Source: Odobenus rosmarus divergens (taxonomy: Eukaryota; Chordata; Mammalia; Carnivora; Odobenidae). Taken from it: a stretch of 64,000 nt of DNA. Made by a program: the position numbers and the translations under genes. The notes beneath the pieces are model-generated. The model was not told the DNA's origin, did not search any database, and saw only the letters and a program-made list of their open reading frames with translations. How positions within the stretch are numbered: the stretch's first letter is position 1; each line of letters starts with the position of its first letter. Location: contig NW_004450945.1 in the NCBI RefSeq assembly GCF_000321225.1, positions 1,155,777 through 1,219,776 on the forward strand, read 5' to 3'. This document shows, one piece after another, positions 22,670-33,949 of this stretch.

Positions 22670-22795
22670 GCCCAGAGGTCTGAGCTCTGCCCTGACTCTG
22701 TCTGCCGTAGGCACGCGGTTCCCCTCCCTGAGCCTCAGCCTCCTCAGCTGACAGAAACTGGGCTGAATAGGTTGATTGCCAAGACTTCACTTATT
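22670..22795 (+). mobile_element. MIR SINE relic
   Basis: 'tctgagctctgccctgactc', 'ggttcccctccctgagcctc' and 'agcctcctcagctgacagaa' follow the sense MIR core. Confidence 0.65.
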
Positions 22796-23469
22796 TTGAG
22801 GGATCTATCATTTTAATTATGACTATTTGCTACACTATTTGCAACAACAATAATAGCCGTCTGATAATATTAGACTTAAAAGCACTTGTAGATTTCATTA
22901 TTCTCCAATATCTGTTGAAGAGGGAGCAAGGTAAGCTGCAGAGTCCTCCACTCCATGCCCTCTCTGAAGCAGACTTGACCTCTAGAGCTTAGTCTGGCCT
23001 AGATCAGATTTCTGTGGTCACACTCTGATCCAAACCAATTGGTAGAGCTTTGGAATGGACTAGGCACTGCTGTGAATGCATCCAAGAAAAATACATAGTT
23101 GTGCTTCTCCACGCGCTGGCCAGACCCACCAACCAGAGCTCTAGGAAGGCATTGGGCAGAAGACCTTCCTCTCTTTTTTTTCCTTTATTCGGTCTTCTCT
23201 GCCTACTTCTCACGTACATTTAAGACTTAAATCACCACCTACCAGTGATGATTACTGTTCTGGGAAGGCTAACCTGAACTGGGATTTCAGCTCCCGACCC
23301 ACTTTTCTAACTAATCAACATCGGTATTATGTCCTTGAAGCTAGATGTGATCCACTCTGTCTTCATTGACTTCCATCATATCAGCCCCTGTTCCTGACTT
23401 CCATGTCCTCCAGCATCTGCCTTGTGAACTTGGCTCAAAATTGGTAGTTCAGCTCTCATTTCTTTAATG
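22796..23469. other. Unique sequence
   Basis: No identifiable repeat or gene. Confidence 0.45.
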
Positions 23470-24070
23470 TTCTCCTATTGCTACTCAGTGGCAGAGGCCG
23501 GCAGATTTTCCTCTAGCGTATCTACCGCTGTCATACTTAGGCCTCATCATTGCTTACTTAGACAAATTCTTAACTTTTATTTTATTTCTTTATTTTTTGA
23601 CAAAGTCCTAACTTTTAAAACTATGCTGCCTGGGCTATTAAGCCAGAACACACTCACTTTTAATCATGCCACACCTCTAAACAGAAACACTTAGAGGGCC
23701 TCGACTGCCCCCCACACAGTCCATTTTTTTAACACTAGTGTTCAAGGCCTTCTACCATCTGGTACAATCAGCTGTTACAGATGTATGTCCTGCCACTCAG
23801 TGAATGGTGCACTCTTCTCCATACACGCCCTCCCATGCCCATACTTTCATAATATTGTGAAGTGGTTCAGAATGCCCTGCCCTATTTCTCCCCACCATTC
23901 TCATTAACACATAACTCCATGTTTCCACCGTCTCCAAGGTGTAGCTTGAATGGCCCCTCTCCCACTACACCTTTCTCAGGCCAGATGTATGCTCTTGGTC
24001 TTCTGAACCTGTCTTTTTGTCTTTTTCTTTGTAAGACAAGGCACTAATATTATTTTGCCTCATTATTTGG
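23470..24070 (+). mobile_element. L2 LINE relic (about 600 bp)
   Basis: Sense L2 ORF2 end and 3' UTR: 'gacaaagtcctaacttttaa', 'ttcaaggccttctaccatct', 'ggtacaatcagctgttacag', 'tcagaatgccctgccctatt', 'gcactaatattattttgcct'. It is the longest L2 piece in the window. No open frame survives. Confidence 0.75.
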
Positions 24071-24359
24071 TCATTTCTGTAGGAGCACACTTCCAAAATT
24101 TTTTGGTTTTTTTGTTTTTTTTGTTACTCCAGGTTGCATGTCAATATGCATCGCTGTGGATTTTGACACAGCAAAGAGCTCAGTACAGTTTAGATTGAAT
24201 GGGGTTACAGTGAGGAATCAAAAGGAACAGGAAAAGAAAAGAATCAAGAGCCATCATGGTCTTTTATCTGTGATTTAAACCATGATTTCAGCTTGAAGGA
24301 TACATTATAACATGGGTACCCTTCACCGACTTCCACAGATATGCTGTTTTTATGATGAT
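24071..24359. other. T-rich run then unique sequence
   Basis: (T)nG runs at about 24098-24124. The rest is unassigned. Confidence 0.4.
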
Positions 24360-24515
24360 CACAAAATGCTAGAGTTGGAAGGAGCTGAGGAAAAGATGAA
24401 GTTTGGTGCAAGGGAGTAGCTTACTCCAAACCGTAAATTTCAATAAACAGCTGAACTAGGATTAGAACCATTTATCCTGATACCTAGGCTGTACTATTAT
24501 TCTTCTGGCTAGCTT
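24360..24515 (-). mobile_element. MIR-family relic, antisense
   Basis: 'aatgctagagttggaaggag', 'aacagctgaactaggattag' and 'aaccatttatcctgatacct' match the antisense MIR layout including the tRNA-derived end. Confidence 0.6.
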
Positions 24516-25510
24516 TTACCAACTTAACTACACCAGAATGGAGAAGGCCAGAGTGTCTATATTTAAGTAATATTGATCTTGGAGCAATGTGTGATTGATT
24601 GGATCTCCGAAGGTCACCCTAGGGTCAATCATTACCATAGGCAAATCATAAGACTCTTAACCATATGTGCATCCACCCAGGCAGGAACTGGAAGATTCTG
24701 GTGGACAGAGCCCCTCGGACTTCCCGCTTTATCTCATAGGACTTAGAAAGTGCTTTGCCTTATTAAATATCCAATCAGTTATCAGTTGAATTGCTATAAT
24801 CTTCTGCTATTCCACAGTTCTTTTCTATGCCCCAACTTTTATTATAGTTGTTACAGGGTCTCTGACCTGAACTTGTGAGGTAAAATTCCCCTTGCAAAAT
24901 AATTAATTTGCTCATGCATTCCCAATAGTCATTCAACCCCCTAGCACAAGAATCTGGCTCCTCCACCGTAAAACTCTGGCTTTGGGACATGAAATGAGCA
25001 CACGGTACCTATCTAGCCAGCCCTTACTGAGGGACAGTGTGTTCCCGGGGCCAACGCCTGGCCCGCTACCTCAGCAGCTGCACCTGAGCCAGAGGAGCAG
25101 GAACATGGCCACCTGGTCCTTACCCTCTGGTTCCACCTGACAGGAAGATGGTTTAAGCTCTCTCTTGCACAATGCACTGGAGGCGGAGGAGGAAGGCAGA
25201 CAAAAAGAACAGGTCAGGCAGATTTCATCAGCCAGCAGCCAGCATCAATACTTCTCTGAGAAAAGATGTTTGGCAGCTTACACACAACATGCTCAGGCAG
25301 ATTCCATGTAACAGGACATATGAGCAGTGGCCTCCTTTCCTCTCTTCACCTCTCTTTCTCCTGGCCCCAGGCAAGGATGTTTTCTTTTCTGGAGAGTAAA
25401 TTGAATGTTAACAGAGTCTATGGATTTAATTTCAATAACATGAACTTTTCTTCAATACCAAGTTCTCAACACTGGATCTTTAGAAGTAAGTATGCAATGC
25501 ATTCCCCCTC
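24516..25510. other. Unique sequence
   Basis: Around 25.0-25.4 kb the composition is balanced and two plus frames overlap (75 codons at 25172; 131 codons at 25266 that continue into the SINE). 'caggcagatttcatc' and 'caggcagattccatg' (about 25216 and 25294) are near-repeats. No gene recognised. Confidence 0.45.
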
Positions 25511-25516
25511 CCTTTA

Positions 25517-25552
25517 TTTTTTTCAAAGATTTGTTTATTTGAGAGATAGAGT

Positions 25553-25585
<33 letters not shown>

Positions 25586-25737
25586 CACAGTGGGGAGGGG
25601 AGAGGAAGAGAGAATTCCAAGCAGACTCTCCACTGAGTGCAGAGCCCGACTGGGGGCTTGATCTCACGACCCTGAGATCATGACCTGAGCTGAAATCAAG
25701 AGTTGGAAGTTCAACCAACTGAGCCAACCAAGCACCC
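25517..25737 (-). mobile_element. SINEC, older subtype, antisense
   Basis: Tail 'tttttttcaaagatttgttt', a GA-rich body with a (GA)n run, then 'gatctcacgaccctgagatc', 'atgacctgagctgaaatcaa' and 'gagttggaagttcaacc'. The 'gaaatcaagagtt' spacer between head and body marks an older SINEC subtype than most copies here. Imperfect TSD: ttccccctcccttta (25502-25516) and ttcccccgcttta (25738-25750). Confidence 0.92.
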
Positions 25738-25756
25738 TTCCCCCGCTTTAAAAAAG

Positions 25757-25803
25757 TGTGTATGTGTTTGTGAGTGAGTGTGTGTGTGTGTGTGTATGTG
25801 TGT
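25757..25803. repeat. (TG)n microsatellite, interrupted
   Basis: Tandem TG with TATG, TTTG and GAG interruptions immediately after the SINE. Confidence 0.9.
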
Positions 25804-25804
25804 T

Positions 25805-26110
25805 TGGACACAAAAGTAATATGCTCACTGTAGAAATTTTGGAAATTATATATATATATATATATGAATATGTGTACATATATATAAATATGCCTGTATT
25901 TAATGGATCATTTGATATAAGCAATTTATAAATTTTAACCTAAACATAATAGTACAAATATTTGTTCATGCTAGTAAATTTTCTTTCATGGTGTCATTAC
26001 TTGGTCACATAATGCCACATCATAGAGCTATAACAAAATGTATTTAATTCTACATTATTAGACATTAGGATAATTTCCTGGTTACTATATACAACACAGT
26101 GATAAATATC
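25805..26110 (-). mobile_element. LINE-1 3' end relic (L1ME type), with (TA)n
   Basis: 'tagaaattttggaaattata', 'tacaaatatttgttcatgct' and 'tagacattaggataatttcc' with 'tggttactatatacaacaca' are the antisense of an old L1 3' end. A (TA)n expansion sits at about 25847-25890. Confidence 0.55.
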
Positions 26111-26779
26111 TTGTATAATATCTTTTTCTGTCGTGTGTATTCATATTGATTTTCTTAGACTGAGTTCTCTTTCCACTTTGTGAGATATCACACCAAGTTT
26201 GGATTCTCAAATTTAGCCAACAGACTAAGATTGGACTGTGGGAGGTTGGGGCAGCTTGGGGAGAAGTAAAGAACTGGAACTGCAACTGCCCATTCTTGGG
26301 GCTCATTAGCATCCACAGGTTACTGATGCCAAATTTCTGCTTATGAAACAACCAACCCCAAGATTCTCTCAGACTTTAATTGATCCATAATTTCATCCCT
26401 CCCTTTAATTACAATCCTAAAGCACACAGAGACCTATGTGGATCAGTACATGAGCCATGTCAAGTTCAGCCAGCATCGTTCAACAAGTGAGAGTAATTAA
26501 AGGAATTTCATTCTTTTATCCATAGGTGGATTTAAAAAGGGCCTGAATAACCAATCCACAGCAACACTTCACAGAATTTTAGCCACTTTCCTTAATCTTG
26601 CATCTACTCTAATACCATTCTTTTAGGCTCTTCAGTATGTAGATCAACTTAATCCCCTTCCTAGCAGAAAGAACCTTTCCTCACTGGAAGAGAGAAAAGT
26701 AGGAAGGGGGGTACAGGATTCTATTTGATGGACAATGGGTGAAGGGCTGAGCGTTGGTAATGTTTGTCCTGTCACATAA
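26111..26779. other. Unique sequence
   Basis: No gene or identifiable repeat; the 88-codon minus frame at 26085-26351 overlaps the preceding relic. Confidence 0.45.
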
Positions 26780-26885
26780 CCATTCCTCAAATATTTACTG
26801 AAGCTGGACAAGCCAGAAACTGTGCTAGTTCCTAGAGGGAATATGAATTGAAGAAGAAAAGCTCTATTATTAAGAAGTGGAACTA
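26780..26885 (-). mobile_element. L2/MIR-type relic, antisense
   Basis: 'ctcaaatatttactgaagct', 'agaaactgtgctagttccta' and 'gagggaatatgaattgaaga' follow the antisense L2 3' region. Confidence 0.55.
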
Positions 26886-27029
26886 GTTGAGGAGGCTCGC
26901 AAATAGTAAATTATCTGACAAGAGGACTTGTCTTCCATTACAGAAAGACAAAGATTATTGGTTACTGGTGACTTGTCTCTGTTGATTCAAATTGGGAAAG
27001 GGACAAGACCCAGATTTTCATTGTCATGA

Positions 27030-27190
27030 ACAGCAATTTATTTAATAAACATGGGCAATGAAAGTCCTATGGAGGGTGCAAAGACATTTAACATGTCAGC
27101 GAAACTCCAGGAATTTACAATCAAGTTAGATGATAGACTGATATGTGAAATGGTGAATAAGCTGTTATTCAAGGAATTATGTAAGTAACA
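27030..27190 (-). mobile_element. L2 relic, antisense
   Basis: 'tttatttaataaacatgggc', 'aggaatttacaatcaagtta' and 'gatgatagactgatatgtga' fit the antisense L2 pattern (gagcttac..., ggagacagac...). Confidence 0.5.
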
Positions 27191-27384
27191 ACTGTCAATA
27201 TATTTTAAAATAGAAAGATAATGTTTCAGGGTTTCAGAAAGGAAAATGGGAGGAAACTGGACTTTCAAGGTTTTTTCTTTCCTTGTAGGTCAAGTAAAGT
27301 TGCTAAGGGATATAGGATTAGAGCTGCATTAACAATCATGAGGTAATACCACTTAAAAAAATGAACTTGGACTCTCCTTGGTCT

Positions 27385-27505
27385 TATTTCACAAATGTTT
27401 GGTGAGTATCAACAATGAGTGAGAAAATATGTCAAATTCTAGTGATAAAAGACTCATGAGACATGGGAGTTCAATCTACCGTGGGAGGAAGACAATAATT
27501 ATTGT
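27385..27505 (-). mobile_element. L2 relic, antisense
   Basis: 'tcacaaatgtttggtgagta', 'aattctagtgataaaagact' and 'gtgggaggaagacaataatt' follow the same antisense L2 segment. Confidence 0.45.
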
Positions 27506-28459
27506 ATTCTACTCTAGAGTTAACCACCTTATTCACACATAGCACTTCAAACTCAACAAAAAATTGGTAGGTTTGATATTACTCTCTCTCTAGCTTACCC
27601 ATAAAAACAAAATAAACCACACCAACATAAAAACAAAACTGAGTCAGGGTTTTTTACTTGCTCTAGATTACACAGGGCTCCCAACCATTTTATTTATCTT
27701 ATACTACTGTTATTTGCTAGAGAATGTTTCATACAAATGAGATAAACTTCAGATCTTTGCTCACCCATGATTAGTTATTCAGCTTAGTAATTGCACTGAT
27801 CATTTTCATATTTTATTTCTTAAATATTTGTCTTTTCCTTATTTTAGAAATTCATTATTCCAACAATTAAGTAACAGAGATCACAGCATCTGGGAGTAAA
27901 CTGTCTGCTTTCCATGACATTTACTAAGAGCCAAGGAGTTGGCTTAGCTCATTAGTCAGCTCTGCATAATTTTCCATGTATTTCATTAAATTTTATACTG
28001 GAACATTCATCTTAATTTATTCATGATTTTATAACTTTAAATAAGTTTTAATCTCCTATTATATTTATATTATTAAAAGACATTAAAATAATATATACAT
28101 AAAAATAAAATGTGTCTTATTAAACTATATAAAATAAAATTTGTTATTAAATATTATAAAATACAAATTTATGTAATATATTTTAATATATAAACACTAT
28201 ATTGTTATACTATTATATATTATAGACCAATATTAATAAGTATTAATAATATGTAATATGTTGATGTAGTATCTTATTTGTGAGTCATTTTTAAAACTAT
28301 GTTTCTATTAATATTTTGCAGAAATTAAATGACTACAAATATACTTTTCATATTTATACTAATAAGTGAACAAGAAAGATCTCTGATATCCAAAAATTTG
28401 GCAACTGGTATAAAATTTAAGGACAGACAACGGCAGTTTTAGGAAACACTTCAGAGAAA
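27506..28459. other. Unique sequence with a long AT-rich tract
   Basis: About 28020-28270 is almost pure A/T with many short TA and ATTT motifs and no tandem period. The flanks hold nothing I can name. The tract may be an attachment-type AT island or decayed transposon tail. Confidence 0.5.
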
Positions 28460-28640
28460 CCATTGTCTACCAGGTATTGCAGGCACTTTTGCACACCTTG
28501 TTGCATTTAATTCTCAAAACAAGACTCTAAGTTTGAAGTACTAATCCCTGTTTTATAAAAAAGGAAATGCTCTCAGAAATATTTGTAAGCTCAGCTAAGA
28601 TCATATATCTGGCAAGACGGAGAACCAGGATGTATCCAAA
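28460..28640 (-). mobile_element. MIR SINE relic, antisense
   Basis: 'taccaggtattgcaggcact', 'ttgcatttaattctcaaaac' and 'gtaagctcagctaagatcat' match the antisense MIR order nearly end to end. Confidence 0.75.
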
Positions 28641-29149
28641 TGAATTACTTTTATCCCGGGACTGGGAAGTAAAGAAGACATCCATGACACTATTTTCTTG
28701 TGTTGCTTGAGTTGGTCACCATGACCAATCTACTGCTACGAATGAAGTGTTAGCAAATCTCGCTGTCCTCTGCTTATTTGCCGATAGAGCTCAGTTTGGG
28801 AGCTACATTATGGAAAAAACAGTTTTAAGTACATTGCTAGCGTAACAAATTTCATTTTTCTTCCTTATGGATTTGCTTTAACTCTGCAACTCGTTTCAAC
28901 TGTTCTTATGCAAATATGTAGTCTCATCACCTGGGCCACCAGCAAGCCTCTGATCTCACTCTCACCATTTCCACCCCCACAATGTACTTGTTTCAAAAAC
29001 AATTGTCCTAACAGAAGCTACCTGTGAGAACTCCATCTCAAACAATACCATCAATTGATAAAATGGCATCTTTCTGCTGATGAACATAAAAGATTCTTGC
29101 AAACATTATTAATAACAATACAACCTCACTCAATACTTAGGACATAAAC
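28641..29149. other. Unique sequence
   Basis: Nothing recognised on either strand. Confidence 0.45.
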
Positions 29150-29335
29150 GAGAGGACATGTTATTGAGCATACCCTATGCATTTCAGGTAATTCTCTTAA
29201 TCTTCACAGTTGGGTATCAGCACACAAACAAGGAAAAGAAACTGAGTCTAAACTGAGAAGGAATTCGCACAAAGTCATACAACTAGTTAGTGGTAGAACC
29301 AGATGCAATAACTGATCTTAATGTTACAGAACCAC
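29150..29335 (-). mobile_element. MIR SINE relic, antisense
   Basis: 'ttattgagcataccctatgc', 'gtaattctcttaatcttcac', 'aagaaactgagtctaaactg' and 'actagttagtggtagaacca' cover almost the whole antisense MIR. Confidence 0.8.
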
Positions 29336-29369
29336 TTACTATTTATAAGAACTTAAGGTAAGACTATTG

Positions 29370-29510
29370 CTTAATTTTTCCCAACTTCAAGTTCCTCATC
29401 TTTAAACGAGGGCTGCTAAGAGCTGTCCTGCCTATTCCACAGGCTATTTGAGGAGATCAAAGGAGCTAATGGATGCAAGCGAGAATATTTTGCTAAAAGC
29501 ATAAGCACTC
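29370..29510 (+). mobile_element. MIR SINE relic
   Basis: 'caagttcctcatctttaaac', 'gagggctgctaagagctgtc' and 'aaggagctaatggatgcaag' match the sense MIR core and 3' part. Confidence 0.65.
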
Positions 29511-29894
29511 TAGAAATACAAGGTTTTGTCAGTCTGTCTAATGCATCTCTCTTACAATTGAGTAGGAGTTTTATTTTTCTTTGATGTAGCCACCAACCTT
29601 TCAAAGCAGCATTGGGACTACAGTTTAGTTTCAAGCTCAATCTAAAGATAAACTACAATACAAAAATTAGTTTTTGGTGTGTCTCACAAACCTATCCCAT
29701 CCCACTCAGTGGCTAATCTGGGATGAGGTGGTTATATCATTCCAGAATAAGGGCACCCAGTGTCTACCGTACCTTAATTTAACTATGTACAGTTAACATT
29801 ACTTTTAAATGAGATGGTGTTTTAAAGAATCACATCTTGTATAATTTGAAAATGGTAAAGTGTTTAGACTATTAGAAAGTGTACTATAAGATTC

Positions 29895-30025
29895 AAAACC
29901 TAGGTTTGATACATGGCTTTGCTACTAACTAGTTGTATGCACTCAGGCTTCTTTCTGATCTTCCTGGGCCTCATTTTTTCTCATCTATAAAGTGAGCAGA
30001 TTGGACTGCATAATTCACACACTTT
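29895..30025 (+). mobile_element. MIR SINE relic
   Basis: 'gctttgctactaactagttg', 'tcctgggcctcattttttct' and 'catctataaagtgagcagat' follow the sense MIR core. Confidence 0.75.
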
Positions 30026-30034
30026 GTAATTTAA

Positions 30035-30165
30035 CCACCATTTGTTGGAATTTACCAAATGCCAAGTCCTATGCTTAGAGACAGGTGAGACTACGATCCC
30101 TGCTCTAAGGGTTGCAACATCTGGTGGGGGAGCAGACATAAACCAATAATAATAATTCAGTGTAA
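30035..30165 (-). mobile_element. L2 relic, antisense
   Basis: 'ttggaatttaccaaatgcca', 'agtcctatgcttagagacag' and 'ggtgggggagcagacataaa' match the antisense L2 3' region. Confidence 0.7.
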
Positions 30166-30222
30166 TATCTCTAAAGGCTCTTCCAGTTATGAGTCAAATG
30201 TATATGTCCCCCTTTTTCTCAT

Positions 30223-30251
30223 AATGTGTGTGTGTGTGTGTGTGTGTGTGT
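30223..30251. repeat. (TG)n microsatellite
   Basis: About fourteen uninterrupted TG units. Confidence 0.95.
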
Positions 30252-30684
30252 CAGCACATACCCATATACATACACACACACAGATAAACACATCCTCATA
30301 CAGGACCAAATTAATTGCAGAAAAGTTCAAGCAGAGACAGACTCTACAGGGCTAACTGTTAATTAAAGAAGGGCTATCACAGAAGATAGAAGAACTATAT
30401 TTACTCGTTGGATTTCATTTATAGTTACTTTGTCCATATTATGAGAGGTTTGTAAAAGGCTTGATGAACTTGAGCAAACCTTGGTGAAAAAATGTTTCCA
30501 CATAGTTTCATGATTCCTGGGTCATTTCTGAAACCAACTGAATTCTCAGGTAGAGGTCTGCTCTGGATGTCTTCTGTCATCACAGCAACCCACAGAATGA
30601 CTTTCCTTGATGACTGTGTTCCTCCTGTGCAGGAAGAAATTTTGAGGATTCTCTAAGAACAATCACATCAGAGACTTTCAAGTC
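30252..30684. other. Unique sequence
   Basis: No recognised feature. Confidence 0.45.
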
Positions 30685-30850
30685 CCAGGATTCAGACTCA
30701 GAGTCTCTAAGCGTAGTACTGACTCTGCTACTTACTAAATATATGTCTGATCTAAAAAAAACTGACCCTACGCAAGTCATTTGATCCCTCTGAGCAACAA
30801 GGTTTTTTGTTTTTGTTTTTGTTTTTCAATTGAAAAATGATGACCCCTTT
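30685..30850 (+). mobile_element. MIR SINE relic with an internal (TTTTG)n
   Basis: 'actgactctgctacttacta' and 'tacgcaagtcatttgatccc' match sense MIR. A (GTTTTT)n run (about 30802-30826) sits in the middle of the core, which resumes with 'caattgaaaaatgatgac'. Confidence 0.65.
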
Positions 30851-31014
30851 TGTCTACCACCTAGGAGGATTGGGAAATTCAAAATGCTTGAAGTCTTTAA
30901 AGAGGTTCACACATGTTAGACTGGGGTGTTTATCTGGGGAGGTAAAATGGGAAAGAGCAGTAAGTGTTGGGAATGGGGTTTCAGTAAATAACATAGCAAC
31001 AGCAGTTCAGAGCT

Positions 31015-31090
31015 ATGGGGACCTCTGAGATAACTTAGTCCCATATCCTCACTCTACAGATAAAGAACAAAGCCCATTAGAAGAAGGTCT
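31015..31090 (-). mobile_element. MIR-like relic, antisense
   Basis: 'cctctgagataacttagtcc', 'catatcctcactctacagat' and 'aaagaacaaagcccattaga' suggest the antisense MIR core. Weak. Confidence 0.4.
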
Positions 31091-31386
31091 GATTAAGACT
31101 TGTACTATATCATACTTTCATACTGATGCAGGAATAGCTATAGATTCTAGCCAAGTACTAAGAATTAGAAGTAACAATTAGTCATGCAAATATTTCATGA
31201 GTTCAGGAATGTTTAAGACAGCAACTGTTTCAATCATTTCTGTTTTGTTGTATGTTTTGTTATTTCTACAGTGAGTATTTACACACACTACTAATTTACT
31301 GGGTAATTCCTTTTCAGATTTAGTTTTATGCTCTAAAAGTATTCTCTCTCAGGGCAAACTATCTTCTCAAGGCAATGAGGCTTAAC
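31091..31386. other. Unique sequence
   Basis: No recognised feature. Confidence 0.4.
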
Positions 31387-31440
31387 ATTATTTTTTTAAA
31401 AATCTAAATCTGTAAATATATGTTTTAAATATTATTTTTA

Positions 31441-31607
31441 AAGATTTTTATTTATTTATTTGAGAGAGAGAGGGAGAGAATAAACAGGGGGAAGGACTGA
31501 GGGAGAAGCAGACTCCCCTCTGAGCCAGGAGCCCAATGTGGGGCTCGATCCCAGGACCCTGAGATCATGACCTGAGCCAAAGGCAGACTGAGCCACCCAG
31601 GCGTCCC
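31441..31607 (-). mobile_element. SINEC, antisense, shortened head
   Basis: Tail 'aagatttttatttatttatt', GA-rich body, 'gagcccaatgtggggctcga', 'gatcatgacctgagccaaag' and 'gcagactgagccacccaggc'. About ten bases between 'aaaggcag' and 'actgagcc' present in sister copies are missing, removing part of the A-box side. TSD: ttaaatattattttta (31425-31440) and ttaaatattatttttta (31608-31624). It sits at the seam of an older local duplication. Confidence 0.96.
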
Positions 31608-31639
31608 TTAAATATTATTTTTTAAATCTAAACCTGTAA

Positions 31640-32865
31640 ATATATATTTTAGAAATATCCAGTCTTCTGAATTCCAATGATTGTATATTTCCTCTGGCTT
31701 CCATTAAACTTTTACCCTTGCAAGATTAATATCTTGGTGCTGTTTAGGGAAACTGCCTGCCTCTAAACCAAATCAGGCATTTCCAACCTGCCTTCATTCA
31801 CTTTATTCATTCATAGACAATTTCAAGATAGATTTTTTGAGAATTCAAGAGGTTGGTGGAAAACAATCATCCAGGAGTCTCCCACATTTCTGTTCTACCT
31901 CTGAGCAGGGGCACTAACTAGCCTTTATTGCAGAATATACTTTCAAGGATGTTCATGGAGTTAACAGTCATGGAAGACAGTGATAGTGTTTCTCTTTCAG
32001 CAAAGGGAGGAAATGCTATATAGGCCAAGATAAAATATTCAGATTCCCTAAACTCAAAGACCCTCTCCTGTAATGTACTCACTGTGCTGGCAGGTGTCAC
32101 CCGAACTTCTTTCTGCTGTGCTTTAGGTTCTGGACTTCAGACAACCAGTGCAAAAATGCTGACACAGGCTATTCTCTCACTCAGTAAGAAACTGTCCTTC
32201 CTCTCCGATGAATAATCTTATGTCTTATATCAACATCCATAAACTGTGGCAGGCCAATTTGCTCGCTTGCAAGTAAATCTCAGACCCTCTGCAGTTCTCA
32301 GTAGTGGTTGCAGTGACTTTTTCACCAGCATGCCTTCCATCAAACGGAATCAGTTCAATCCCATTTCTATTTGATAAAGATTGGTTTACAATATGCATAT
32401 GGTGATGCCAAACTCGCCAAAGCAATATGAGAGGAAGTATGGGAGAAGGCTTCCTAGATCTTTATAAATCAACCAGGAAGAGAAAGCCAAATGTGATGTT
32501 TGTAACTATTTTAGCCACCTTGATTCAACCCTGGGGTGGGGGGGGAAGGGGGGGTGGTGACAAAAACCACACCTGTAAAGACATAGGAACAAAACTACAG
32601 AGAAAAGGAACCAGCCCTTACTCCAGGAGCTGCAGCAACCCAACTGCTATGTATTAGAGAATGTATGGCCTTATTGTTTAGGGCAATTTGCTTCAGGTTC
32701 TTCTGTTTACTTTATCCAAACGCACCCTGCTGATACAGTAGCCTCTGAGCAAGGTCTCCTACTGACTCATCACATATTCTTTCTTTGAACTACAACAATG
32801 AGACTTCTCAATCACTACAGTGACACAGATCACCAATTATCTTATTTTGTTTTAATTCTTGTTAT
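31640..32865. other. Unique sequence with a G-rich run
   Basis: No gene; frames of 60-76 codons overlap. The G-rich stretch at about 32531-32558 is the only striking motif. Confidence 0.45.
32531..32560 (+). repeat. G-rich run, potential G-quadruplex
   Basis: Runs of four, eight and seven G are separated by one to three bases (gggg t gggggggg aa ggggggg). This satisfies a simple quadruplex pattern on the plus strand. No promoter context is visible. Confidence 0.6.
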
Positions 32866-33747
32866 GACATACACACAGAAAAGAGCATAAAACATGTAAG
32901 TAAAATTTAAAAATTAAAAATAAAGCAAGCCAACATCACTACCCATGTTAAGTAAATAAAATATTCATAGCATCCCACACAGAGGCCCCTCCAAAATCAC
33001 AATCCCTCCCTGTCCTTCAAGATAACCGCCCTTCAGAATTTTGTCACAAACACTTTCCTGCCTTTTTAATAGTTTTACCCACTAAGCCGGTCTCCCTAAT
33101 CAGTATAGGTTAGCTTTGTCTACTTCTGAACTTTCTATAAATGGAATCATATTTTATGTATTTTTTATGTAGCTTCTTTGCCAATTTCTATGTGACGTCC
33201 ATCATATTTTTGTGCAAAGCTTTCATTGTTTCATTTGCATTGTTGCCTGCTCTTCCATCACATTAATATGCCACCATTTATTTATCCATAGCACTTTGGT
33301 AGGCACTTGGATTGTTTTTCATTGGGGACAAAGAATAAAATCCTGACATCCACATTCTTGTAAAGATATCTGAATACTTATTTCCCAGATATTTTTTAGG
33401 TTATATACCTAGGAGTGGAGTTTCTAGATCACAGGATATGCATATTTTCAATTTTACTACAAATGCCAAGGGTTTTTTTTCCAAAAATGGCATATCAATT
33501 TATACTCCCACTAAAAGTATATGAGATTACCTATTGTAGTATATTCTCTGCAGCACTTGATATTGTCAGACTTTTTAATTGTTGCTGAACAATTGAGAAG
33601 GTAATCTCATTGTGGTTTTAATTTGCATTCTGTTTACTTATTAAGTTGAAGATCTTTTCATATATTTATGAGTCATATGGATGTTTTGTTGTGATTTGCC
33701 TGTTCACATATTTTGCCCATTTCTTTATTGAGTTGTCTGATTTTTAA

Positions 33748-33815
33748 AATTTATGTGTAGGAACTCCTTATATATTCTGGGAATTTATGTGTAGGAACTC
33801 CTTATATATTCTGGG
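33748..33815. repeat. Perfect 34-bp tandem duplication
   Basis: The unit starting 'aatttatgtgtaggaactcc' and ending 'ttctggg' occurs at 33748-33781 and again, base for base, at 33782-33815, inside otherwise strongly diverged LINE-1 sequence. The identity shows it is much younger than the element. Confidence 0.97.
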
Positions 33816-33949
33816 TACTGGCTCCTGAATCTGTGGTGCAAATATCCTCTTACATAATATGTGGCTTCCTTTTATTGTTGTTATGGTATTTGGTTACAAT
33901 TTTAATATAGTCAAATACACTCAAATCCTTTTCCTTTGTGGTTACCACT

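Noticed and set aside
25266..25661. 131-codon open frame, plus strand
   Set aside because: Its second half is antisense SINE sequence (arginine/glutamate repeats from the GA-rich body).
25452..25811. 119-codon open frame, minus strand
   Set aside because: Translation of SINE and flanking (TG)n, not a gene.
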